A stretch of DNA of 64,000 nt, taken from NCBI GenBank assembly GCA_963920665.1, contig OY987264.1, positions 27,942,906-28,006,905 on the forward strand, written 5' to 3'. The position numbers were made by a program, and so were the translations under genes. Shown here in pieces: positions 24,831 to 38,087 of the stretch. Every line of letters begins with the position of its first letter. Position 1 is the first letter of the stretch. The notes under the pieces are model-generated. The model did not search any database. It was given only the letters and a program-made list of their open reading frames with translations, and was not told the origin of the DNA. Source of the stretch: Straminergon stramineum. Lineage: Eukaryota; Streptophyta; Bryopsida; Hypnales; Calliergonaceae.

Positions 24831-25330
24831 CTTCTTGTATCTTGGTTTGGAAGAAATTTCACTAAATTTAGCTCCACTTGTGGGCCTTCTCCCATCCCAA
24901 GAGAATAACAATGCAACAAGAATGTTGAAGCCAAGAAGTGTCCCATGGATGACTTTCAAGATTATGATAAAAATTTAAAAAATGTATTTATTTGAAAGTC
25001 ATGGATGACTTTCAAGATTATGATAAAAATTTAAAAAATGTATTTATTTGAAAGTCATGGATGACTATCAAATAAGTGCATTATTAATCTTGAAAAGATG
25101 AAACTTATCACCAAAGTACTTTGTCAAATATGATAAAAAAAATTTGGACAAATATGTGCATTCTTCATTTCTACATTAATCTTGAAAGTCATCCATGGGA
25201 CACTTCTTGGCCACGGTGTTTTTGTTATAGAGTTGTCTTTGGGGAATGGGAGAGGGTTCACAAGTAGGACTAAATTTAGTGACTTTTCTTCCAAATTTGT
25301 ACACAAGAAAGAGAGTTGGAATAATGCTAG
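24800..25330. mobile_element. Foldback element with about 150-bp arms and an internal 56-bp tandem repeat
   Basis: The left arm (about 24,808-24,960) and right arm (about 25,170-25,325) are inverted copies. Examples are CCATGGATGACTTTCAAG against CTTGAAAGTCATCCATGG, and CTAAATTTAG with GGAAGAAA on both sides. In between, a 56-bp unit starting GACTTTCAAGATTATG is present in two identical copies (from 24,951 and 25,007). There is no coding frame. A single arm-like piece also lies at 25,925-26,040, next to the LAZ1-like gene. Confidence 0.6.
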
Positions 25331-25669
25331 ATATCTTTGTGTGAATTTGGATATTAGGGAAAGATCAAATGATTTTTTAATCTTGAAAGAACAAGATCTA
25401 TCACCAAGGTACCCTTTGTCAAAAATAATTCTTGTCCTTTTAAAATTAATAATGTAATTATTTGTGCCAAAAATTGAATCATTTTTGACAAATTATCTTG
25501 GTAATAGGTCTCCTCCTTTCAAGATTAACCCATGAAGCACGCCAAGGCTAAAAAGTGGTTGATAGATGACATCATTGCTCACTATAGAAACAAAGAATGC
25601 ACTAGTTGGTCCAATAATCAAAGCAATTTTGTTGACTACCTTAGTCATGGAAGTCGTGTCCCTCAAGGG

Positions 25670-25915
25670 TTAACCCTTAATGGATGAATTGGTGCCCATG
25701 GAAATCAATCCTTTTGGATCTGTGTAACATCATTCACTTTAAAAAAAACCCAAAAACATTCATTGGAAGTCAAAATACTAGTGCAAGATCTCTCCTCTTT
25801 GCACAAAATTCCAAAGATAAACAATTGCATAATTGCATTTTTGTCCTATATAGAAAGATTATTTGTCATCCATTAGACACAAAACTTCCGTGTCAATATT
25901 ACGTTTAAGGGTTAA
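25670..25915. mobile_element. Family B MITE-like element (246 bp)
   Basis: It starts TTAACCCTTAA and ends TTTAAGGGTTAA. It contains GTGCCCATGGAAATCAATCC, TCATTGGAAGTCAAAATAC and GTCATCCATTAGACAC, the family B core in the orientation seen at 61,681. Confidence 0.65.
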
Positions 25916-26040
25916 TAGGTCCTTAAATCTTTCCCTAATTTCCAAATTATTGCAAAGATGTCTTGCACAATTCCAACTCTCCCTAATTTAGTGTCTTAAT
26001 TCGGAAGGAGTTTCCCTAAATTTTGCCCCACTTGCGCCCC

Positions 26041-26506
26041 CTCGCCCCAATGCGCGCTTCCCTCCCCTTCGTCGAACCCCCTCTCTGTCGTCACTTTCCT
26101 CTTCTCCCCTCCCTCGCCCTCGCATCTCCACCGAACTTTTATTACTCCTCCACCTCTCCCTCGAAGCTTGTTACGTTCCCCCAAATCCCAAGGACCCCCA
26201 TGCAACAAGCTTTTCATTATTTCCTCATTCAACACGCAATCAGTCCCCAAACCCAGCTTTCGCTACGTTACTAATCGAGCAGTAGAACAGTTTCGAAGAG
26301 TGACGCACAGATTTGTCGTTGGCAGTTTCCCGTTTGGAGGCTCTCGTTTCGAGGTTAGTGCAGCATGGGGGAGGGAGTGGGCGTGGGCGTGATGATGGAG
26401 CTTTGGGAGCTTTGGGTTGAGTAGAGGACGAGGACGAGGAGGAGAAGTTGCTGTGGGTAGTGGAGGGATTGGAGAAAAGGGGGTTGATTTGGATTGGGGG
26501 GGTGCG
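26041..26506 (+). promoter_or_regulatory. Promoter and 5' leader of the LAZ1-like gene
   Basis: Composition changes abruptly to GC- and C-rich sequence (CGCCCCCTCGCCCCAATGCG) at about 26,030 and stays gene-like to the start codon. A pyrimidine-rich stretch at 26,040-26,200 is typical of a plant core promoter or leader. An in-frame upstream ATG at 26,417 would add 30 Gly/Arg-rich residues and is considered less likely as the start. Confidence 0.5.
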
Positions 26507-29500
26507 ATGGCGGCGTTTTGGGAGATTTTGTTTGCGTTTCTGTGTACGTGCGGGGCGTCGGCAGTGGCCCTTCAGCACATTTATCGGCATCTTTGTAACT
26601 ATACGGAGCCGATTTATCAGCGGTATACTGTGAGGATTATTCTCATGGTTCCTGTAAGTGGCGCCGCGCTTGGTTCTTGCAAGGGGTGTTGGGTGTTGGT
26701 GCTTGCGGTATTGGTTTAGTGGAGGACGGGGTTGCTGGTGGTTTAAGAGGGTTTGTGTCGGTGTTGCATTTGTTGCATTTCTATGGCGATTGTTTTTAAT
26801 TTGGTGGAATACGGAATCTGCGGGTTTGGGGGAAGCATCCGATGAGGTCGATGTGGTCGATGTTTTAAGCATCGTGTGATTTTTGTTGGCCACGATTGTT
26901 TTTCTAGGGTTTGTTAGATCTGAACTAGTAGGGTAGGGCTTTAAGGTTGCTGCAGGTGGAGGTAGTTGGAGTCAATGTGCAATTTTTTAATGCTGTACAC
27001 GATGATTTCTAGCGTATTGATGATATGCCATTTGGTGTAGACAAGAAGTCTGTTGGAGTGGGTTTATTAAATATATGTATATGGTTCTTAAACTTCATTC
27101 TATAATGATTTTTATAATGAGAGATTCGTCCGCTTACAATTTTAGCTAGAAAAGATCGACTTACGACTTTAGAGTGATTTTTGAGCTCTAGGGTATGAGA
27201 TTTTCTTACCCCGATTTGGATATTGTTACTTGGTGGTGTGCAGGTCTACTCTTTAATGTCTTTTTTGGCTCTACTACTGCCGAAGAATGCGATCATATTC
27301 AATTCGATAATTGGAATGTAAGTATTTTTTTTCGCGACTTGAGCAGAGTGTGAGATTTTCCGTATAAGACGCACCGTTAGTTAGTAAGAAGATTTAGGTC
27401 CTCGTTAGGTTATCTAGGAATTCGAAACGTTAGGGTTGTTCGTATGATCCATCTGAAACTATTAATTATAATACGCAGCCACTTTATTCTCTCACTCATT
27501 CATTGTGGGATACTTATTAAAAAGATTGGTTTGATCAGTATTATGGGAGGAAGTATTTGGATTTAGTGTAGTCGTGACTTTCACAATCTAATCGAGAATT
27601 GTGAGAGGTTTTTGAAATCGGGCAAGGTAGGAAACCCATTCACCACCAAATGAAGAAGTTATCAGTTGCTGAAGTTTTAAGTAGGGTTTCTATCGCTGGC
27701 CTAGACTACCCTTGCACTATGAGTACTGCATCTGCGATGGAAGCATGTTTGAATCTGATAGAACCTAGAAGTATCTCATTTCTCCCAAACCACTTATTTA
27801 GCTGACACTTGCATTGTAAATGGGTGGATTTTCCACTCGCGGGAAAAGGATCCCGATGGGAATGGGTTCCTACCTTAGATGGTTACATACGTGTGTATAT
27901 TCTGGTCTCTCTATAGTATTACCACTTTGAATCCAGTTATGGTCATTGCTGTCATCATGGAAGATTTTTAAATATGAATTTTTGAGAAACTATAACGAGT
28001 TGAAGATGAACGTGCCACATATGCCTAGAGGGCGTTTGGCAGAACAGACCCATGCGAGATATGTTGAATGATACGTATGGTACTGTTTGTGTGCAGATAC
28101 GAGGCATGGGTCATCTACAATTTTCTGTCCTTGTGTCTTGCCTGGGTGGGCGGACCTGGGGAGGTTGTGACTAGCCTGCAAGGAAAAGTGTTGCAGCCTT
28201 CTTGGCATCTCATGACTTGTTGTTTTCAAGCTATCCCCCTTGATGGGTAAGTATGTTAATACAACCCTAGTTTGGCAATGTCATTCTTGTTTCTTTTTGT
28301 GGATAAATGCACTCTATGTGCGTGTCAGATTCTGTATAAACTGATTTTGTAGTCAGGGAGTGACATATGTGATCGTGTGATTGATTGTATCCTCTTGAAA
28401 TGTGATATGGAAATAGAATTTCGACAGCGAAGTGTTGAATCTGACCAGTGTGTATAGTATCTCTTGGCTTTTGGATCACTACATACAGCAGGAGCTGCTT
28501 GACTTGAATTGACAAGTTTGCTTGACCTTATTGATTTGGCTAATGTTGCAGGCGATTCATTCGAAGGTGTAAGCAAGGAGTTCTGCAGTTCGTCATATTG
28601 AAACCATTGCTGGTTCTGGCAGCATTCATCCTTTACTACAATGACAAGTATGAAGAAGGGAGCTTTTATATCGGAGGGGGCTATTTGTACATCACGTTGA
28701 TTTACACGTTCTCTTATTCTGCGGCTCTTGGAGCACTAGTTCTATTCTATGTAGCCTGCAGGGATCTTCTGACACCGTACAAGGCTTTGCCCAAGTTTGT
28801 TCTTGTGAAGTCTGTGGTTTTCCTGACGTACTGGCAAGTGAGTACTCCTTCCATATTTATAAGCAACAAGCTAGGATGATGTTTACCACTAGCTATTTTG
28901 TTTTTGTTTGGCTATACTGGTTTATTTGATACTTTCAGTGGTTGTAGACCTGTGGAATGAAAAAGTCTTCACTTCCTAAGAAGTGTTACTTGTGATGCTG
29001 GGGTATATGACAGATTGATGTGTTGCTGAGATTGAGTTCATTGCGGCCGCATGTATTGAATAGACGTTTTGTGGCAGGGCTTGGTAATCTTTCTTTTCTC
29101 TGAGGGTGGCAGCATCAAGAGTCCTCAGGAGGCTGCTGACTATCAAAATGTCCTGATTTGTGGAGAGATGCTCCTTGCGGCTTTTGCCCACCTGTATGCC
29201 TTCCCTTACAAGGATTACGCAGAGGCCAATGTTGGAGGCACGGAAACTAATGCTTGGCAGAGTCTATTCCATGTGGTCAATCTTATCGATGTGGTCCACG
29301 ACACAATGCATCAGGTACACGGTCATCCGTTTACATTTATCACTTCATCCAAAGTCCTCCATTAGGTGAAATAATATTTAAAAAATCAAAGTAAACAATA
29401 GTAATTCCTCCAAAGTATTTGTCACTAATAACAAAGGGCAATACCTCTTCTTTCCACTGCTATACTACTGGTAGATGATTCTCCTTGAAGCTTCTTTAAC

Positions 29501-30136
29501 GAACTCTGACTGATGAATGAAGTGGGCTTTTCAAAACACTCATCATCCATTGTGTGGATGATTGAACCTTTCAAGGGGTTAAATCAATTTCAAACCTCAA
29601 TGATTGTTTCGTACATGCTCAGTTTCTTGTCTGGCGACTGATATTATTTTATTGAACATCTTAATCTTGAAGTAGTGATGCCTTGATCCGGAAGTATTGC
29701 CTTGTGTTATACAGCTTTTCCAGATTTGTTATCTCGATTTACTCAATTTCTTGGAAAGATCATGGGAATGCTTCCATCTTTTTAACAAAAGCATTTTTTA
29801 CTGCAGTTTGCCCCCACTTATCACGACTACGTACTTTACAGCAACGATTCCGACGGTGCTCCTAAGCGTTATCGAACTCGTACCTTTGTCCCTACTGGGC
29901 AAGAGATGGAAAATGTTAGGACTGGAAAGAGTCCGAACCAAAGTACAGTACTTGATCCCTCTGCGGACGTTACCAGGAATGCAGAACAAAGTCAAGGTGC
30001 TATTATTGACATGCAAGGTGGTCCCCTCATCAATGAAGCAGAATTCAGACAAACTTATGACATGTCACCGTTGGAACCAGCTGTAATTCCGGTGGACGCG
30101 GATTTGGAGCCTGGCAAAGTTCGACCAGCTCAATAG
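26507..30136 (+). CDS. LAZ1 / DUF300 (TMEM184-like) multispanning membrane protein, 6 exons, 407 aa
   Basis: Exons: 26507-26653, 27244-27317, 28097-28246, 28552-28837, 29078-29314, 29807-30136 (1,224 bases, phases close). The protein starts MAAFWEILFAFLCTCGASAV, a likely first membrane segment. Next come LQHIYRHLCNYTEPIYQRY and RIILMVPVYSLMSF, then YEAWVIYNFLSLCLAWVGGP and PSWHLMTCCF. Then follow RFIRRCKQGVLQFVILKP, LIYTFSYSAALGALVLFYVA, KFVLVKSVVFLTYWQGL and GEMLLAAFAHLYAFPYKDY. This is the conserved order of the organic solute transporter alpha/TMEM184/LAZ1 family (Pfam Solute_trans_a, DUF300), about seven membrane spans. Arabidopsis LAZ1 acts at the vacuolar membrane in cell death and brassinosteroid signalling. 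The soluble tail (about residues 300-407) is polar and less conserved. The length fits the family. Confidence 0.93.
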
Positions 30137-33100
30137 GAGTTTGATCTCGTTTTCATATCATCCACCAAATGATGCAAGGGAGCGCAGCTTGCAAGCAATG
30201 GAAAGAAAATGGAGGAGGAAAGGAAGTCTTTATCTTGAAATTCTTTTCATGAACTGGATGCATATTCATTGTCCGAATGTAAATGACATTTTTTGAAGAA
30301 GAAGACTCACAGGTGTAGCTTCTTGAGTTTGTGTCTTGTAATTTGATAGGCCAGGGAGCATTCATCCATAGTCACTTGCTTCGCTTGTGGCTGAGTGATA
30401 GTAGGTTAATGCCTGTAAAATATTTCAGTTTTTGCAGATGGTTTTTGTCAGATCAACTTCATTTAGAAAGTTGTGAGGAGGTTGGCCAGCATTGGTATGT
30501 AAGGTAACTACACGTAATTGCGACCTGGTTGCAAAACCTACCTTGCAGAGTCTTGCTCAAAATGTACACCTTCTGAAGGTCAAATCTGAGTTCACCTATA
30601 CTCCGCACTTCGAGATTTCATAGTTTATTAGCGCTGGACTGAAGCGGAAGTAGCTTTGCATCAATTGAAGCTACTTGTGAGGAAGCTTGAGTAGGACCTT
30701 ACTTGAGAATTGTGTGCATCATTGGGGACTTAACTTCTTGTAAAGTAGTTGCTTGTTAATATGGTGTTTGAAAACAATATGCTGAGAAAATTTAATTTTT
30801 ACTTTCAATTCTCTTTCAATTATTGACAATTGAATAAGAACAATGTGTAGATGTTTATTTGGATGATTTTAGGTGTAGCCCCTTCAATAAGTAGTGAAAT
30901 CAAAGATGTCAATATGATAGTTATTGAAATAATCCTAGTTTGTTGGTACTTTAACTATGGAGATATTTTGATTCCATGGAGTTTGATCTTGTATCATAGA
31001 AATTTTTATTGGCCAATTTATAAGGAATTTGGTCTTAAATTCACATCTTATTTTACATTGTCACTCACATCTTTTACTCCAATAAGAGTTTGAAAAGAAA
31101 TGTCTTAATATGGTTGTTGAAGATGTATAAAAATGAATAGTAGCATATAGGGGAGGTGATTCAATGTTGCACGACTAGTTTAATATTTTGTAAGGTTGTA
31201 TAAGTGTAGTATAATTTTATTTTAGGAGAGTAATGTAGCAATTCAATTGTGTTGCTCGTTCTTTAAAGTAAAATAATAGAGTCAACTATACAAAAAAATT
31301 ATTGTTTCAATTTTCCAATAGTTGCAAGAAAGTTGAAGGAACCTAAATTTACAAGGAGGCATGTTTATTGTAGACCCTCATGAATATTTCACGTGGATTT
31401 AATGAATATTGATTACATCAAACCTTGTATATATGACTTTATATTATGCATCATATTGAATTGGTAGCTCCAGGGTGTCTAAAGTGGGAGAGTTTTAGTC
31501 CAATAAGAGTTTCTATTTCTTAAAAAAATAAGGATGGAAGCATGTGTACAATAGGTACTATAAATGTTTATAAATATTTGAGTTTTTTATGACATTTTTT
31601 GATATAAAGGTCTCAATTGGAGAGAGAGGAAATCCAATTACATTTGTTTAATCTATGGCACTCATGAATGTGATATCACTAATCTTTTAGATGCTTTACA
31701 TTGAGACTATACATCAAAAGAAAGTATTTTATACTCCATACATTGTTGAAGCCTATATAAAAGATTTGTCTAACTCTCCAAAGAGTTTGAGAGTTTGGAC
31801 CAAGCTTTTGGAAGTGAAAGAACTTGTGGTCTAAATCCATGATAGTCAAATTGCTATGCTATGAAAGAACACATAGAATTTGCAAGTAATTGTAGCAAGT
31901 TCTTGGTTTCTAAAATACAAGACTAAAAATGCATGAAAAAGTCACGAGGGATAGTTTAGATTTGTAGGTTTGCGATCTAGGTTCATGAAACTTGGATAGT
32001 TGAGCCATTCCCAACAAATGATGATTCATATACACCAATCTTTCATATCAGAGTTAACCATCTTTTTCTAGATGCAATAAGTGTAAGATGGAGAAGATGA
32101 AAAATATGTCAACAAAATATTAAGTGTCAATTGAATTTGCATTTACACCAAAAATATATACATGCATGCATCTTTTGTTTCCAATCAATCCTAATCTTAG
32201 AGAGATAGGAGCATGATGTTATTTTTAAAAATTGATTGATTGAAAGACACCATCAATACAGAGAGATCTACATTTGGGGGAATACCAATATTTTGTTTGA
32301 AGAAAATAATTATAAATGGCCTTATAAGATATGAATGTTACAAAATATATAGAATCTATATACTCACCTTATAAAGGTTGTTTTCTATAGTGAGGTCTTG
32401 CCAACTTATACACCCTTATTTAGTGTGTGCTAATATTTGAACAAATACTATTAATGATGTCCCTTGTTGTATTATTAAGTGCTTTCCATTTCCATTTCCA
32501 TGTGTTTACAATTTACAATATACAATATTATTGTCAAGTTATTCTAAATGTAGTAATGCAATAAAGAAGAGCTAAGGTAAACTATACCATTCACCAATCC
32601 AAACTCCCATATGGACATTTAGGAAAAGCTCCATTCTATGCTTATTGCATTGGAAAATAGAAAATAGAAACAAAGGAATTAATTGCTTATTTTAGGGAGT
32701 TGATTGCCCGATATGAGGATAAAATGTATATGGAATGGGTAGAATCTATGCCTTAATTACACCCTCTTATCATTTCACTCTAAGTTAGCCTCAAATCAAT
32801 GCAAATCAATTCATTCTTGCAATAGGAGTTAGTAGTTGGTATTGAAGTCATTGTGGATTGGATTTGGATGTGTTAAATTGAGCACAAGTTGGTAGAAGTC
32901 CTACAATAGTTATTTTTTTTATGGTGACAACCATGTTTACATACTAAAATGGGAGGTCAAGGCATCATCCTTCTATAAATTAAAATAAATCACCTAAAGT
33001 CTCAAAATTATTTTTTCAATTTTAACTTTGTTTCTTATTGCTTGTCTACCACTAAAATGTATCCCCACATTTTCTAAATAGCAATATTATAATACATTAG

Positions 33101-33374
33101 TCATTCAACCTATGATGGGGTAGTATACTTTAGTGTTAGCAGGGCTCATTCATTAATTGCACGTATACTATACACATTAATGCCCATAGTAACAATTAGG
33201 ATATAAGGGTGAATTTTTTTCCATTTTTCCATCGTATAGATGGACTCTATTGTAAGATATGGTTAAACAAACTTGTTATTTTGCCATTATTGTTTTGATA
33301 TCTAGACCCTAAGAAAATACAAAATAGAATGAATGTTTTGGAGAGATGAAAATAATTGTGATGAATATTGTTGT
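30137..33374. other. 3' flank of the LAZ1-like gene, then AT-rich spacer
   Basis: About 30,137-30,800 is more balanced in composition and probably holds the 3' untranslated region. Beyond it the sequence is AT-rich with no recognisable gene and no element whose ends I could define. Confidence 0.5.
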
Positions 33375-34227
33375 GGGTGATTGCAAGAAACACCTGTCCT
33401 ATTTTGCGTCACACTTTCAATGCGGTGGTTGTTTTGTGCCATTACTATTGGAGAAATGATTGAATGAACATGAAATTCAAAATGTAGGTTCTTCTAGCAC
33501 TGATGAATGAACAGAAATTAATCTGAATTTTTCAAAATTATTTTAGGATGTGAAATTGAATTTCATTTACATGTCACATTTGCGGTTTTGATAGTTTTTA
33601 GTACTATCAAGTACCTTTTTTGAAGGATTACATCGTCAAAACTGGACAGTGAGCTGCTGTAGTGGAATTACAACTTTTGTGGAGAGGAATTTGCAAAATC
33701 ATGTTTCAATTGCCTTTGGCATTGCTCCGATGTGTGCGACGTTTACACAACATTTTCTAAGTAATACAAAATGTTTTCCAATTTCTTCTTGCTCCATTCA
33801 GTAGTTCTCTCAGTTGGCAATAATGGCCACTTTTAAATTTATTTTTCCAAAATCATTAACTATTTTTCCAAAATGGGAAAGTTCCAGCTTCATTTTCTGG
33901 GGTAAATCGAAGACACTCTCAAAAAATAGTACTCCAGGGTATAGTGTAGGACTCCTTAGTACTGGGCGGGGCCCACTATGCCTGCAAATTTGCCAACGTG
34001 GATGACAGGGACTGTCCCAAAACATCATCCTTCCCTGACATCTTCTACTGTCATCCACTACCATGCGTCCACGTGTCTTCCCAGTGTTTCATCTCGATTC
34101 CAATCAACAGTCCACATTTCATCTCATGTACCCTTCATAGTACTCGCAGGACTCGTAGTACTAATAGGACTGACGCAGTGAAAACCGAAAACGCAACAAA
34201 TAGGACAAGTGTTTCTTGCAATCACCC
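33375..34227. mobile_element. TIR element (about 0.85 kb)
   Basis: The left end GGGTGATTGCAAGAAACACC (33,375) is matched by an inverted copy ending ...GTTTCTTGCAATCACCC at 34,227. The similarity continues for about 35 bases through TGTCCTATTT. No transposase is encoded, so it is a non-autonomous DNA element. Confidence 0.6.
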
Positions 34228-34859
34228 TTGTGCAGATAGAATGCTTTTGGTGTTGATTGATAAAAAAGTTCAAAACAAGATATATTTTGGAATTCTATAA
34301 TATCAAACTTATAAGCACCAGACATTACAATTTAATTTAATTTTGAGGTTTTTAAAAGTGGATTATCAAGAAAATCATTAATAGATGTTATATTTTTTTC
34401 AACAAACTTTCTTAATATTTTATAAATCTAGGAAAAACTAAAAAAATCGTCTATTGATCCAAAAACAACCAAAAAAGAGGCTCTTGAGAATTGAAGGATC
34501 AATCTCATTCATTTGAAACTTTCAAACCTCTCAAATTGGTAAAATGAATCACCTAGCTATGCATCTAATAATACTAGTAGAAAGCTCTTAAAACATGATG
34601 TAATTGTCAGGTTTTGGATGACATTTATTAAGTTTAGATAATATTAGGGATGGTTATTTAGAATGGATGGATGAATAGAAAGGATGATTTCTCTCTAAAC
34701 TCATCTAATCCAAGTGTACTTGTCACGCTACCCCAAAAACCTATGAACCAAAGAAGTACAATTTGAGATGAATTCAACAATTCAAGTTTTTCTTGTTCAA
34801 CTACAACAATGAGATGCACAATTCAAGACTAAAGTAAAGTAGCCTCCTTCCAAATTGCA

Positions 34860-35400
34860 CCACTAACCCAAAACCACCATCATCATTACTTTGTTTACAT
34901 CTCCAAAACCAATATGTACATATGTGGAAAAAAAACAATTTCAAAACCCCTACCAAGAAAAACTTGAACCCTTCCAACTTTTGCATATGGTATCCAAATC
35001 CTGCATACTTGGGTGTGTTTTGGGTATGATGTTAAATCCTCCATTCAAACTAGGTCCCACAGGATAATTTTGTGGGTTATCCATGGGTAAAAGTAAAAAA
35101 TGCTCCCTATTTTGAGTCAAGTCTAGGGTATGTTGTAGATCTCTTCTAGCTAATTTGGGGTCTCTCGTTGCAAATATGAATTCAGAATTTGCAAAAAAAA
35201 TAATGTGCAAAAAATTAAAAAAATTCTTGTGTTTTTCCCAAGGTAAATCTGCCTTGTGGGGCCCAGTTCAAGTGGAGGATTTAACATCTTCCCATTTTGG
35301 AACCTCCTTCCACTTCCCTACAACATTACGACAAGAAAATCGATAAAAATTATGCCACTCTAATAATAATAACTAGGCACAACAACAAAAAGTGTTGGTT
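34860..35400. repeat. Family F dispersed repeat, copy 1
   Basis: It shares ACATCTCCAAAACCAATATG, CTTTTGCATATGGTATCCA and a later block (GGAACCTCCTTCCACTT ... TCTAATAATA) with 36,060-36,345 and 57,880-58,605. No coding frame. Confidence 0.5.
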
Positions 35401-35407
35401 GATGGGT

Positions 35408-35735
35408 AAGGTAGGAGGTCCATAAAGCACCCATCTAAGAGCTGAAACTGAATTTTAGGGAGGTAAAACTTATTGAAATATTTTTCAGTAAATTTTTCTT
35501 GAAAGACAAGAGGAATTGACATTTAACCCAAGTCGTTTCATATTTTTTGGAGCTTTATAGAATTAGTTATTAGTTTTTGAAGTCGAAATGGCACAGGGCT
35601 TTAAAACCGCACATCTCCTGAAATGTACACTGTCAGTACATCCCTGTAAAGATGAAAAAATCCCATGTACACATAGTGTACATTAGAGGAGGTGTGCGGT
35701 TTTAGAGCCTTTGCAAATTTCGAGCCTCCTACCTT
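35408..35735 (-). mobile_element. Family C hairpin MITE, copy 1 (328 bp, reverse orientation)
   Basis: It starts AAGGTAGGAGGTCC and ends GAGCCTCCTACCTT. It contains a strong internal hairpin whose arms include AAACCGCACA and GTGTGCGGTTT around a loop of about 50 bases. It matches the copies at 50,081 and 53,901 over its whole length. Confidence 0.75.
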
Positions 35736-36059
35736 ACATACCCACCTTATTAGTAGTACATGGAATTGGGAATTTGGGACCAAGTGGTGTGGCTGGTGTG
35801 AATGGGGTAACTGTCTTACAGGCTCAAATCCTTTATGATTTTTCTGACCTTGTTTTCGCATTTTGGACCTTAGTTCATTGGTACGGACTGACTTAACTTA
35901 GTGCATTGATGTCACGAAGCGCATCATCAGGGCAACGCTGTAAAGGACTCTGCACAAATGAGACTCATTTCAGTTCTTGGTGCAGGGCCTCTTTCTTACA
36001 GCGATGGATTGAATGATGAAGCTCTACAGTCTACACCCAAAGTATCCCAGCTTGCCTGA

Positions 36060-36345
36060 AACTGCCATCATCACTCTGTGTACATCTTCCAAATCAATAT
36101 GTACGTATGGTTGAAGAAACGATTGTAGAATGTCTAATATCAACAAAATAACAACAAAAACTTAGTTTGACTCTTTTGAAACTTTTGCATATGGTATCCA
36201 GATGTTGAGTTCTTTGGTGCATTGGAAGCTCCTTTCACTTGCCAACAAGAAAATATAAAAATTTGATCAGTCTAATAATAGTAAATAGGCATGGTAGCAA
36301 AACATGACAATTTGGGGGGTACCCACCTAGTGTAACTATATGATT
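36060..36345. repeat. Family F dispersed repeat, copy 2
   Basis: It shares TACATCTTCCAAATCAATAT, CTTTTGCATATGGTATCCAG, CTTGCCAACAAGAAAA and GGGGGGTACCCACCT with the other two copies. Confidence 0.55.
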
Positions 36346-36845
36346 TTTGGTGGTCCTAAATGTGATTATTATAAAAATTTGTAGCACAAGTTGTGATACA
36401 ATTGCTAAATGTATAAAAAAAAGAACTCAAATTTCACTCATGACATTGAGATTTAGAACCTTTTTAATCTTAATTTTTTTACCAAATTTTGAAGTTATTG
36501 TGACTTTTGAATGAAAAGTGAAGAAAGTTTTTAGACCAAATACAAATTATGCTTTAAAAAAATAGAAATGTTCACTATAGGTATACATTTTAGTGTAGAA
36601 CATTATGGAGCAAAATAATTAATTTACTAACTTATTCTAAACTTATAAAAACCAAAACCACATGGTTATAGTCCCAGAGTTCAAATTGCAATAAAATATT
36701 GAATCTTAGAAGTTTTCAAATTGTAAAATTAAAGTAGAAATTAGACTTTATAATCTTCATTTAACTAGTTGGAATCAAATTCAAAAAGATCATTTTTATG
36801 TCTAAATTTTGGTTGAAGAGAAAGGAGCAAAAGTTACTAAAATAT

Positions 36846-37494
36846 AAGGTAGGAGGCTCCTAAAGCATGCATGTAAGGGAAGAAAGAGGTCTGTTGGGAA
36901 ATCAGGCTAGCAAAACATTACAATATTTTTTTGATTGAAAGAGGAATGAGAAACAACTGATTGGCAATTTTTTTTTGGTCAAATTCTAATTCTACATGAA
37001 TTAAATTCGATTTTCCAAAGCCAAAGGTACATAGGTCATTGTTGTTGTTCATAGAGTACAGCAAACATAATTTACCACATGTCCTTGAATAGGACAAGTG
37101 AGTGCCAAAACTGACAAATAACCCACTTGAAAATGTTTACTTAAGGCCCTCAAAGCATGCAATTCACTTCCAAAAATAAAGCATGAACATGGCAATCAAA
37201 AAATGAAGCATACAGGGCCCTTAGTGAATTCATGTGCCAACATTAATGAGAATTAATGACAATCACTTCATTGCACTTTTATTTTTGCCTACCTCTATTA
37301 TAAACTTCATTCTTTGCAAAGACTATACATGACATTAACACTTGTCGTCAGATAAGTACCCTGTAATCACGCACATGGGATGACATTATTTGGACTTTAA
37401 AAGTTTTATCCATTTAACCCACCATGTGCACGATTTCAAACACTTTCATAGGGATGATTCATAATGACCGTGTGGAATTCGAGCCTCCTACCAT
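36846..37494. mobile_element. Family C related element (about 0.65 kb)
   Basis: It starts AAGGTAGGAGGCTCCTAAAG and ends with the inverted equivalent GAGCCTCCTACCAT. The interior is unlike the 328-bp copies, so it is a different internal-deletion or chimeric form. No coding frame. Confidence 0.5.
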
Positions 37495-38063
37495 ACTAAA
37501 AGGTGATCCGTGGATTTGTCAATTTCTTATGTAAGAAAGTCAAGAAAATATGATGAAGCAAACTCCTCTTCCATTCATTGAAAACAAATTCAAGCAAATA
37601 TTTCATGAAAAAATTGGATGGAAAAGGTTTTGTTTTCTATTATAGAAGCCTCTCTAAAATCATCTAAAGGACACATAACGACTTCTCAAGCATTTTAGGG
37701 TTAATTACACATAGTCTTTTCTTCAATGAAATCATAGAATGTTATGCACATTTCCCACATTGTCATTGTTTGTAGGACACTTGTTTCATAGTCACCCTAT
37801 TTGACCTTCACAACAATTTTATTCCAAGTAGACATGTTAACCTCTAAAGCTCTTTACAAGCTGAAATGGATTCAAAGAATTTTGGGCATCTAACTTGAAG
37901 TATTGGAATTATTCTTTTCTTAGATTTCCCCCAAGGATTAGTGAAATAAAGAAACTATGAGGGAATCCAATTTTGATGAAGATCCAACGGTGGAAAGAAG
38001 TATGTCATTTCTTCTATTTGGGGCTTTAACTCACATAAGGGGAATGGAGCATTATTTTTCTTT

Positions 38064-38087
38064 GAAGTATGAAAATTTTCATACTTC
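38064..38087. repeat. 24-bp perfect palindrome
   Basis: GAAGTATGAAAA is followed immediately by its exact reverse complement, with no spacer. No gene lies nearby. Confidence 0.85.

Noticed and set aside
26240..26893. 217-codon open frame on the minus strand
   Set aside because: It lies antisense over exon 1 and the leader of the LAZ1-like gene and has low-complexity His/Asn/Pro/Arg content. It is a shadow of GC-rich plus-strand sequence.
29697..30086. 129-codon plus-strand frame over the last LAZ1-like exon
   Set aside because: It is in another frame from the exon, which reads on through QEMENVRTG to the stop at 30,136.
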